Origin: Mycocentrospora acerina
Taxonomy: Eukaryota; Ascomycota; Dothideomycetes; Pleosporales
DNA length: 64,000 nt
Direction of reading: 5' to 3'
Assembly: GCA_022701365.1 (NCBI GenBank)
Contig: JAKUHH010000136.1
Span: forward strand, 1-64,000
The notes under the pieces: model-generated
Database searches by the model: none
What the model was told of the DNA's origin: nothing
Seen by the model: only the letters and a program-made list of their open reading frames with translations
In this document: one piece after another, positions 55,918-64,000 of the stretch
Layout: every line of letters starts with the position of its first letter
How positions within the stretch are numbered: the stretch's first letter is position 1
Position numbers and translations under genes: made by a program

Positions 55918-56757
55918 ATGTCAGCCCAAACCACTTCAACACAGTATGTATCAGTGAACGGAGTCAAACTTGCCTACCGACGACTTGGAGAACAAGGAGG
56001 TATCCCACTTCTTTTCCTCACCCACTTCCGTGGCACGATGGATCTTGTGGACCCTTTACTAGTTAACAGCATTGCCCGAACTCGCCAGATAATTCTTTTC
56101 GACAATGCTGGATGCGGACGAAGCGAAGGTGCCATCCAGGCCACTCTCCAAGAATCGGGTTCGACAGCTGTTGATTTTCTCACAGCGATTGGTGTTCCGA
56201 AAGTCGACATTATTGGGTTCTCACTTGGTGGGATGATTGCACAAGCTATAGCGGTCGAACATCCTCAAGTGATCAACAAGCTCATTCTAGCCGGGACACA
56301 GTCGAGCTACACGGAGGGGGTAGTGTTCGGTGCTCCGGAAATATCTGAAATATCTGGCGGAGTTTCGCCCTCGGAAGAGGATATGTTAAAGCTATTCTTC
56401 TTCCCGTCCGATACAAGTAGGGCTCTTGGACACGCGTGGTGGAAGAGAACACAAGAGCGAAAAGTCCAGGGTGAAGAGTGGAAGGGATTTGTCAATCAGG
56501 CCGGAGGTCAAGCGCAACAAGCAGCAATAGGCAGATTTGTGTCTGATGCGGGATTTTTCGAAAGATTAAAGCAGGTGAAAATACCCGTTTTGGTTACCAA
56601 CGGCACGGACGATATCATGACGCCGACATCAAATAGCTACATTCTGCAGCAGAACCTGCCTAATGCGGAGCTCCACATATATCCTGACTCAGGTCATGGC
56701 CATCTTTATCAGGTACCAGAAGTATATGCAGCACAGCTGGAGTTATTCTTAGTTTAG
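55918..56757 (+). CDS. Alpha/beta-hydrolase fold enzyme
   Basis: Single exon, 279 aa, clear ATG. The catalytic layout is complete: an oxyanion-region segment LLFLTHFRGTMD, then IILFDNAGCGRSEG, the nucleophile elbow IGFSLGGMIAQAIAVEHP (Ser in G-F-S-L-G-G), the acid in VLVTNGTDDIMTP, and the His in YPDSGHGHLYQ near the C-terminus. No signal peptide or membrane helix is seen, so it is probably cytosolic. It resembles the small hydrolases often annotated as proline-iminopeptidase-like or epoxide-hydrolase-like, but specificity cannot be assigned. It is intact although embedded in AT-rich, repeat-bearing DNA, which suggests selection. Confidence 0.9.
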   Translation: MSAQTTSTQYVSVNGVKLAYRRLGEQGGIPLLFLTHFRGTMDLVDPLLVNSIARTRQIILFDNAGCGRSEGAIQATLQESGSTAVDFLTAIGVPKVDIIGFSLGGMIAQAIAVEHPQVINKLILAGTQSSYTEGVVFGAPEISEISGGVSPSEEDMLKLFFFPSDTSRALGHAWWKRTQERKVQGEEWKGFVNQAGGQAQQAAIGRFVSDAGFFERLKQVKIPVLVTNGTDDIMTPTSNSYILQQNLPNAELHIYPDSGHGHLYQVPEVYAAQLELFLV

Positions 56758-57071
56758 AAGACGCATGCTGTCGCCAAAGTGGCACCTTTTTCTCGAATCT
56801 TGGACTGGACCGTCATGTTTCATGTAGTGGAGGCTCGTAGCTTTAAGAAAAATGATAAGATATTTTAGAGCTCAAGCAACCGTTGCATACTCTTAGTTTA
56901 TAAAACTGAAAAGTGACGAGAAAATAGTTATGGTGAATGGCTTAGCATATCATCAATTTTAACCTGTTTGACATGCTGTCAAACGTACTGTGTAGTAGTA
57001 TTTACGATTAGAAAAAGCTGCAATATGGGATGAAAGAGGATAAGAGATTTTGGTCTATTAGACAAATCGGG

Positions 57072-57149
57072 TGTCATATAATGTGTGCGAGCGCATGAAC
57101 GCCAAGCACCTATGTAAACTCCGATTCCTGCACAACTGATAATACAACA
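57072..57149 (+). repeat. Degenerate TG...CA repeat, plus orientation
   Basis: Runs from TGTCATATAATGTGTGCGAG through AAGCACCTATGTAAACTCCG to TGATAATACAACA, matching the 46059-46161 copy loosely. The best match is at the AATACAACA end. Confidence 0.5.
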
Positions 57150-57737
57150 AGAACGTCCTCCAGTCGTTCACTTACTAATTTTAAATACTCTTCATTTTAG
57201 TGATTGATTTCTCTCGCGTAGAGTAGATCAATCTATTAGCCTTACAGCTAGAGATCAATTGGTTTTTGGCTGTGACACTTTCAAATTCAAATAGCCATTT
57301 TCTGCTTAGGACTGACCGTTGAATCTGATCTAATATGATTATGAACAATTGCTAAATTAAATAATCACTTATTATTAAATCAAATTAGAATGCCCTTACT
57401 CTTTCTTTTAAGAAAAGTGGTATTTGGGAGAACAGTTACTTGAGCATTCGAATTCACAACCAGATTATTGAGAACCGGAGATTACGTAGACACTTGGTGC
57501 TCACTTTCTTATGCAAGTGATTAACTACCGTTGTGATCTGATAGCAAGCCTAGCTTAGTGAGAAAAGAAGAAAAATACATTGGCGAGCCTTCCCATGAAC
57601 ATGAAAGCAATAGTCTTCTAGTTTAAAACCGTTGATGAACCAATTAAGTGAATTCTTACGTCTCGATTTGGTAGAATCTTTTTATTTTATTGCACAGCTT
57701 CAAGACGAGTTTTATTAGGGATCATACATGAGAAACT

Positions 57738-57817
57738 TGTTGTATTATTAGGAGATTAGGATTCGGAGACTATATAGGAGCTGAGTGCTCACGTGCTCAC
57801 ACAAGCGTAGGCTGACA
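57738..57817 (-). repeat. TG...CA repeat, inverted copy
   Basis: Reads TGTTGTATTATTAGGAGATT ... GTAGGCTGACA on the plus strand, the reverse complement of the 46059-46161 type. Its internal GAGCACGTGAGCACT and CTCCTATATAGTCTC segments (minus strand) are well kept. Together with 57072-57149 it forms an inverted pair about 590 bp apart. Confidence 0.7.
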
Positions 57818-60800
57818 GTTTTGGTTGCGCATTCATCAAATTTAAATGCTCGATAATATTATGTACGCATAAGCTCGCAGGTTTTCGCGAGTACTTGAGA
57901 CTTGCACTTAAGTGTTGAATAACGCTCAGTTTTCAACTCATCTCCAAATTTTTAGATTAAGTAGGCGAAGGCTCTTGAACAATCTAAATATATAAACTTG
58001 AAACAATTTTAGGTGAAACTTTTAGATATCGATAGTATTAATTCACCAATTTAATTAAATGAGCCAATATAGCTCAATCATTATCATCCTCTATTGAAGT
58101 TGCTACCTGAAAAAACATAACTTGCATTTTAAAAGGTTACATAGATCTTAAATTGAGATATTAAAATGAGAATTCAACTTTCCTTTTGGTTAACGAATTT
58201 AACTGTGGTCCAAAATGAGCAAGAAAAATTGTAGCATCACCACCATTCTAAGGTAAAGGGATGATTTTTCCCTCAGAATTCTAATCTCTAGAAGAATCTG
58301 AGTTGCAAATAGAGCGCGGCTGTAATAAACTAAACATTAATTCTAAGAATTAAACGCTAACAAATATACAATCTAATTAATATTCTCTTCAAATTTGTCT
58401 TACTCGACAGGTTGTCGTCACACAGCCCTATTCCACTTTGCCTTGTAAGGCAAAAAAGTGGTTATGATCTAGCATTTAAAGTTCCACTAGATAGAACAGT
58501 ACATATCTTCAAAGTGAATTTCTTACTGATAGACATCGAGCCTCCTTCTAGTATGTTCAGAGAGAAAACAGATTCACATATAACTTTACTGTCACAACCA
58601 AACACCAATTTATCGCTAGCTGTGATGCTAGTAGACTGATGTACTCCTACGCGACAATTATCAATCCAGGAGTTTATATTCCTTGAGTATAACTTCTAAT
58701 TATAACTACTAATAGTCTAAGATCAGGTCTTGAGAGTAGGTAATGGTTATGTGGAAAATTCAGACGCAGTGCTTACATAGAACAATGCCTACATTACTAG
58801 GTTGCGTACTAATCAAATGTTACAACATGATGCGCAAGAAGTTTAATTCAATCTATGATGAAGGGGTAGTTATCATATTAGCAGAGTGTTGTAGAAACGG
58901 AGCTGGAATAGTAGTACCCAGATGATCTACTGTATGGACAACTGTTCTAGTTATCTAATTGTGTAAAGATTCTTTTATTTACACAAGAAAGAGCTCATTA
59001 GGTGTTTTTACTGACCGCAGTTGATCTGACTTAGATTAGTCTCACGGACACTTCATACATGGAGCAGATGAGTATTGATTACTCCTTTGATAGTCTGGGT
59101 TACAGTACGTGGCCACGTAAGCAAGACTTGTGAGCAGGGTTCTGTTTTGTGACACAGAGCAAAAATAATCATCTGGTTTCAAATAACTTTTTAAGCCGAT
59201 GATTGCTATTGCATAAACTTTCAATGCAGAAACATAAATTGTTTTTACTTATGTCCTAAAAATAAAATCATCTTGCCAAAGATCAGTTCCTTACCCAAAA
59301 ATTCTTTTTAGTAGCTGAGTGAATATTTCTGTGAGTGACTTAGGTTTCGTGGAATCAGCCGTTTTGAAAGCAGAGAAAATGGTTATGATTGAGCGTCTAG
59401 TATGGAAATGTTTACATGGATCCCCGATTTCTAACCTGAACAAATCCTCGCAGTTGAGATAATTGATAATTGTATTCTCGACGCGAAGAATAACCGGAAT
59501 CAACGGCAAGATTGGTGCTGTAGCTGATAGCCGCTGATACGCTAAAGTCGAAGCGCATGTGAAGGGAAAGGCACGAAATGAATTACACATTTAGATCAGG
59601 CAAATTTCAGTGGAACTAAAACACAGTAACTGACCCGGAGAACGTTCCGATATTTTGCTAGAATTGGGATTTGGACTAGGGCCGGAAAGAAGCTCCGTAT
59701 CCGGATCGGAGCACATTTCCGGGGTGAACATTTTAAGGTCCAGAATATCTGGATCCGAGGACAATCCATGAACTTGGGATGGACGTTGGCCCATGTAATA
59801 ACTCTGTGTATCAATATGCGCTTAAAACTGCTAACAGAAGTAGACCGGTCTCAGGTATATGGTGAAAGCTTAACAAACTATTTCTTACTTGGAGAAGCGC
59901 TAATGAAATACTACAATATCGGGTACAAAACCTTCTTACTAAAGCAAAGCAGATGCCGATGCTGAAATGAACGACGCTAGAGTTTTTCGTATCTCTGGGG
60001 ACTATTCCTTTCGACGCATCGATACTTCGCGTGCAGATAACCATGACCTAACAAGCAAAACTAGGAACGGAGCTTCCTCTGGCCACAAGGATAGGAGTGA
60101 ACTAAAACTGTTTGAGAAGCACTTTGGTTTTATGATTGTGTTTCAAAATCAAAATTACAAAATTGATATTAATTTTCGGTCCAGTGCAAACGTATGATGG
60201 CTCGCCATATTTTAGAGAGGTGCTAAAGCCTGACCGATCAGTTAGCTGGCATAAGATTTCGTATTTTTAAGAAAATAGTTTGTTATGAAAAATAAATCTA
60301 ATCTAGCACTATTTATCCTGTAGTTAGTAATGTAAGAAGATAATTATCTTACGGCCCTATTAGTTAGTGCCCAAACTTCGCCACAAGGGACTTCCGAACA
60401 CGACAAGCATGCTTCTATTTATGACCTGAAACTATTTAACAAATTTGTCATTACAAAAGATTAGACTAGCTCATGAAAGTCTTCGAAGTTGGGCCTATCT
60501 TGGTAGATGCCAAGAATACGGCATCACAATGGTGCTAGTATGAAGAGACTAACTAACATAGTGTTTACGCCTTTCTCACATTCCTGTGCGGCATTGATGA
60601 GCTTCTTGTATTGATGCCCTTTCAATTCTGGTAATATCTGCAACGTAAGAGCGATTATTTCCGAGATCCGCTTTCAAGTTATCGGAGGAGAAGAAGATTG
60701 AGCTGTTGAAGTCAGTAGAATATATGCTGAGGCAGAATTATTAGGAGGAGCTCAATGCTGACTTGAGACAAAAAATAAATACAAAAATTTGAAACTAGGA

Positions 60801-60824
60801 AATGGAATAGATTCGTAGTATTAC

Positions 60825-62237
60825 CTATAGCTGCTTAGTCTCGTAGACATCTTTTATAAACTCCTGCGCTAGTTGCACGCTCTTTGGATCTCCTGGCGGG
60901 ATGACTTGGCTAGCATAAAGTCCCGCAGTGCTATGTGCGCGATTCGCAAACCAAAAAAGATTTGGCATACCTCCCCAAATAAGTGAGTTTTTCTTGTGAT
61001 TTCCTACGTCTTCTTCGATGTACAAGCCCCCTAGACCAAAATTGATTGCGTTATTAGACTCCACAACACCGGTCATTGCCCTGACTATCATAGAGTCGTG
61101 GAGATCGCGCATCGCAGAAGATCCTTTCTCAAGCTGCGGTGTAAACATCAATTCGACCGTCTTAGAATTTAGTATCGTCGGCTGGTCCCGGAGTAGGTCA
61201 CTGATAACCTTGATATAGTCATTGCTAGTGGAATAAAGACCCACTCCGCCACAGTCTTCTGGGGCGTTGTTCGGCCATAACTTCACTGATTCTGTGAGAA
61301 TCCCAAATTCTGTCCTTTTCGTTGTTTTTACAAGTCGTTTTTCGAGCTCTGGATGGTGTTCCAAGCGGAAAGTAGTAGACTTTATACCTAAAGGCCTGAA
61401 GATGTATCTTTGCATATATTCTTCAAGCGAAACTTGATTCAGGCGCGTTACAATTTCGCAAGCCAACTATTAATATAACTATTAGCGTCTTCTTCTATTA
61501 TGAAGTCACTCTTTTCACCCTGGTCAGTTTTACTGTTGTGAACTTTTCGAAAATGTTCCACGATAGAGCGTGCTACACTGAGGTGACTGAGCCTGTACTT
61601 ACATCTATACCTCCTGAATAGGCCCAACCTTCTCCAGGTTCGAATAATAAAGGTACCACATAAGCTTTAACCACTTTTCCTGTCAGTCCCAACGGCTCCT
61701 CTTGTCGAGAAGCGCGCCACGCCTGGATCAAGGGGTCCATCATGTCGTATGCGAGACCGCTAGTGTGGGAAAGCAGATGACGAAGCGTTATTCTCTTAAT
61801 TGATGGTTTCATGATAAAATGCTGATTTCCTGTAGCACTCTCAACTTTTGAGGCGTTAATAATGTCCAGGTTGGCAAGTTCAGGGAGTATGTGCTCGACA
61901 GGTTCGTCTAGAGAAACCTGTCCTCGCTCAACGCATTGCAAGGCAGCAATAGTGCCAATCAGCTTTGTACAGGATGCCATCCAGAAAACGCTCTCAGGGT
62001 TGACTTCAAATGCATCAGAAGCGATGGAGTCGTAACCAGAAAATTTGCTGTAGAACTTGCATCCTTAAATCGTGCATTAGCGCCGCTGCTATCATCTAAC
62101 TCAACTGGCTCGACGTGTGATTACAAAAACAATTTGTACTTACCATTTTTATCCGTAGCAGCAAGTACACACCCTGGGATGTTGTTAGAGCCTTGAGTGG
62201 TACTCTCAGCTAAGAACTTGTCAAATTCCGCCAACAT
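60825..62237 (-). CDS. Beta-lactamase-fold serine hydrolase/transesterase (class C, LovD-like)
   Basis: Three exons, 62237-62144, 62063-61603 and 61466-60825, with introns of 80 and 136 nt, give 398 aa; all phases agree. The N-terminus MLAEFDKFLAEST...GCVLAATDKNG leads into a strand segment. The catalytic SxxK is in FWMASCTKLIG. LRHLLSHTSGLAYDM is the conserved class C helix, and WAYSGGID supplies the Tyr of the YxN-like motif (YSG). The C-terminal part has PLGIKSTTF, GGVGLYSTSNDYI and SLIWGGMPNLFWF, which mark the fungal beta-lactamase-related/transesterase group that includes LovD-type acyltransferases and many cluster-encoded hydrolases. It is divergent from a flavin monooxygenase 766 bp away, so a role in secondary metabolism is likely but inferred. 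No secretion signal is seen. Confidence 0.87.
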
Positions 62238-63003
62238 ATTCACCCGTTCACACCGTCTAATATCCTGAAAGGAAGCTCAAACTGATTATTGTCACTTTTA
62301 ATTCTTGTATCCTGCAAAAAGAATGCACAAGAGTGGCAACAACTAAGTAGAGGCGTAGATTTTAAAGCAAATTCAACGATAGAGGACAAGGAAAAGGGCA
62401 AATCTTCTTATTCGTAAATGCTGCCTTTATATAGACGAAAATAGACGCCTGCACTTATTCCGGTTTCCATTACTCGTTATTCAAAGACAGGGAAGTGCAA
62501 GCAGTTGGCCAAGAATCTTATTCACATCACCATGGCCGGGACTTTCGGCTTCCGTTCTTTAGTTTATAGTAACCCAAACTAAGCTGGTGTCCCGTCAGTG
62601 TAACGAATTCTGGGTTCCGAACTTCGAAAACCAATTAGCACCCTTAAGCACAACGTACGAAAACATCCGGAGACATCCGAAATCATGAAAGGCAAGTCTT
62701 CAAGAGTGATCGTCACCCTAAATTCCAGATAAGCCGATTTAAATCGGGGTTTTCAGTAAGGAAAATGTAAGTGGAACATTAAAGTGTCACTTCTTGGTGC
62801 GGGAACAACGGATGTCGCTCCGAATTTCCATAGCCGTTCCGGACCGATGAGCATATCTGGGGAAGGCGGGTAATATCCGTGCTTTTACCCCACGGAATGA
62901 CACTAACTACTTTTGTAAGTTAAAACTAGATATATAACCATGAACAATTGTGTCTCATTCATTTACCCATTAGTGTACTCTCTAAACAACGTTCGCACAT
63001 AAC
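62238..63003. promoter_or_regulatory. Divergent promoter of the beta-lactamase-like and flavin monooxygenase genes
   Basis: 766 bp without a coding frame. A TATATAA box at 62931-62937 lies 67 bp before the monooxygenase ATG. Several CGG/CCG-containing sites lie between 62680 and 62900 (for example CCGGAGACATCCG, TTCCGGACCGATG and AGGCGGGTAATATCCG). These could be Zn2Cys6 regulator half-sites, which would suit co-regulation of a cluster. No site has been demonstrated. Confidence 0.5.
62931..62937 (+). promoter_or_regulatory. TATA box of the flavin monooxygenase gene
   Basis: TATATAA, 67 bp upstream of the ATG at 63004, followed by a CT/CA-rich leader. Spacing is typical for a regulated fungal gene with a short 5' UTR. 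Confidence 0.5.
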
Positions 63004-64000
63004 ATGACTGTCATAACTGCATCATCGGCTGAAAAGCAACCTGGCGCAAATGTACCTCTTCCCGACCCTAAGACCGTACCTACTTATTCGCTGCCTATCT
63101 TGGAGGCAAGCCCTACCAAAGAAGTGCCAGTGGAAAATTTTCGTCGTTTGAAAGTGGTCGTGATAGGAGCAGGATTTTCTGGGATATATCTGAATGTTCG
63201 AATTCCAGAGTTGCTTCGTAACGTCGATCTTGTTACGTATGAAAAAGATGCTGGAGTTGGAGGAACATGGTGGACAAATCGCTATCCGGGTTGCGCTTGC
63301 GATATTCCTGGTTAGTCTTCTCGACTTGGCAGGTCCATTATCAGTAAAAGTTGCAACTAACGCATTTTGCGCAGCGCACTCTTATGTTTACAGCTTTGAA
63401 CCGAATCCGAACTGGTCAAAATTCTACGCTAGTGCTCCTGAGATTCAAGGCTATCTGGAAGGAGTGGTGAACAAGTACTCCGCTGCTCGACGAATCAAGC
63501 TTAAACACGAAGTTTATGGTCTACACTGGGATGCTAAGAAGCTCAAATGGTAAGAAAAAAAAGTTAAAATAATTCCCGTTACTAATATGATCGATTCAGG
63601 AAAATAAATGTTAAGAAAGTTGATACGGGAGAAACGTTTTTGGATGAAGCAGATATTGTAATTGGAGCTCGCGGTGGTCTTACCAAACACAGTTGGCCTG
63701 ATATTAAGGGATTGTGGGATTTTAGTGGGAAGGTTGTGCATTCAGCCGCATGGGATGAGAAGTAAGTGCTCCTAGATTGTTGTTCTTTCTCTACATCCTA
63801 GTCCTAACTCTCCTCCTAGGTATGATTACTCCAACAAGAAGATCGGTGTTATTGGAGTAGGGAGTAGTGCCATCCAAATTATTCCAAGCCTGCAGAAATT
63901 GCCTGGCACGCAACTGAGTTGTTTCGTCCGAAGCCAAACTTGGATTGCTACACCATTCGGGGAAAGTGCAGTAACAAAACTGAAAATTAAAGATACTGAA
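63004..64000 (+). CDS. Baeyer-Villiger-type flavin monooxygenase (partial, runs off window)
   Basis: Exons 63004-63310, 63375-63549, 63600-63761 and 63821 to beyond the window end. Introns are 64, 50 and 59 nt, all in phase. The first FAD-binding Rossmann motif is VVVIGAGFSGIY, followed by DAGVGGTWWTNRYPGCACDIP, the GGTW..NRYPG.xCD segment typical of Baeyer-Villiger and related class B monooxygenases. SYVYSFEPNPNWSKFYAS and IVIGARGGLTKHSWPDIKGL follow, and the second (NADPH) Rossmann starts IGVIGVGSSAIQIIP. The usual PxxPxxxG-like segment reads KHSWPDIKG. Such enzymes insert oxygen next to ketones or oxidise heteroatoms, often in polyketide or terpenoid pathways. Only about 285 residues are visible; the catalytic C-terminal half is outside, so the product cannot be predicted. 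Confidence 0.9.

Larger units (their letters stand above)
56758..60824. other. 4-kb gene-poor accessory region
   Basis: No recognisable gene; plausible-looking frames at 58412-58639, 59291-59590 and 59768-60197 have no family match and no splice context. It holds two relatives of the TG...CA repeat (57072-57149 and 57738-57817) and a partial echo (ATTATTAGGAGGAGCTCAAT) at about 60738-60758. AT content is high up to about 58.9 kb and moderate after that. Confidence 0.5.

Noticed and set aside
59291..59590. 99-codon minus-strand frame
   Set aside because: No family resemblance, no promoter or splice context; probably chance or decayed sequence.
1..64000. CRISPR arrays or prokaryotic operons
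   Set aside because: No direct repeats with unique spacers; introns and gene content are clearly fungal.

Overview
The window is nuclear DNA of a filamentous ascomycete (Pezizomycotina). The evidence is short spliceosomal introns (about 47-136 nt in most genes, GTRNGT donors, CTRAC branch points), a KMT6/EZH2 methyltransferase, HET and ankyrin/NLR-type genes, a SUR7-family membrane protein, an HsbA-type secreted protein, and AT-rich blocks that look RIP-degraded. A dothideomycete such as a member of Pleosporales is my best guess from protein style; I could not test it. Gene models below are exon-resolved by eye from reading frame and splice sites. Several long open frames begin at TTG or GTG, so I moved those starts to the first supported ATG.

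Left part (1 to about 37.1 kb) is a gene-dense core. In order: a DUF1989 protein (-), a small Harbinger-type HTH protein (+), an N-myristoylated HTH protein (-), class II DAHP synthase (-), HYPK (+), a DUF7580 protein (-), a C2H2/winged-helix/ankyrin protein (+), KMT6 H3K27 methyltransferase (-), kinetochore Spc7/KNL1 (+), a secreted carboxylesterase (+), a DUF3433 membrane protein (+), siroheme synthase (-), Rogdi/RAV2 (-), a SUR7-family protein (+) and HsbA (+). Most are housekeeping genes and several pairs are divergent with short shared promoters: DAHP synthase/HYPK, DUF7580/ankyrin, KMT6/Spc7 and Rogdi/SUR7.

Right part (about 37.1 to 64 kb) is an accessory compartment. Isolated genes are a HET-domain gene broken by two in-frame stops, a kinase-like protein, a zinc-type alcohol dehydrogenase, an alpha/beta hydrolase, a beta-lactamase-like serine hydrolase and a flavin monooxygenase cut by the window edge. 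They sit between gene-poor, strongly AT-rich stretches (clearest at about 44.7-47.4 and 51.7-55.1 kb) that hold degenerate dispersed repeats, including a 1.3-kb element with 35-bp imperfect terminal inverted repeats. The divergent beta-lactamase/Baeyer-Villiger-type pair at the right edge looks like the start of a secondary-metabolite cluster.

The most interesting observations are: the divergent DUF7580 / NACHT-less zinc-finger-WHD-ankyrin pair with 22 near-identical repeats in a two-repeat higher-order pattern; the nonsense-interrupted HET gene whose stops fit C-to-T mutation; the possible cluster edge; and the TIR-bearing relic and its repeat neighbours.
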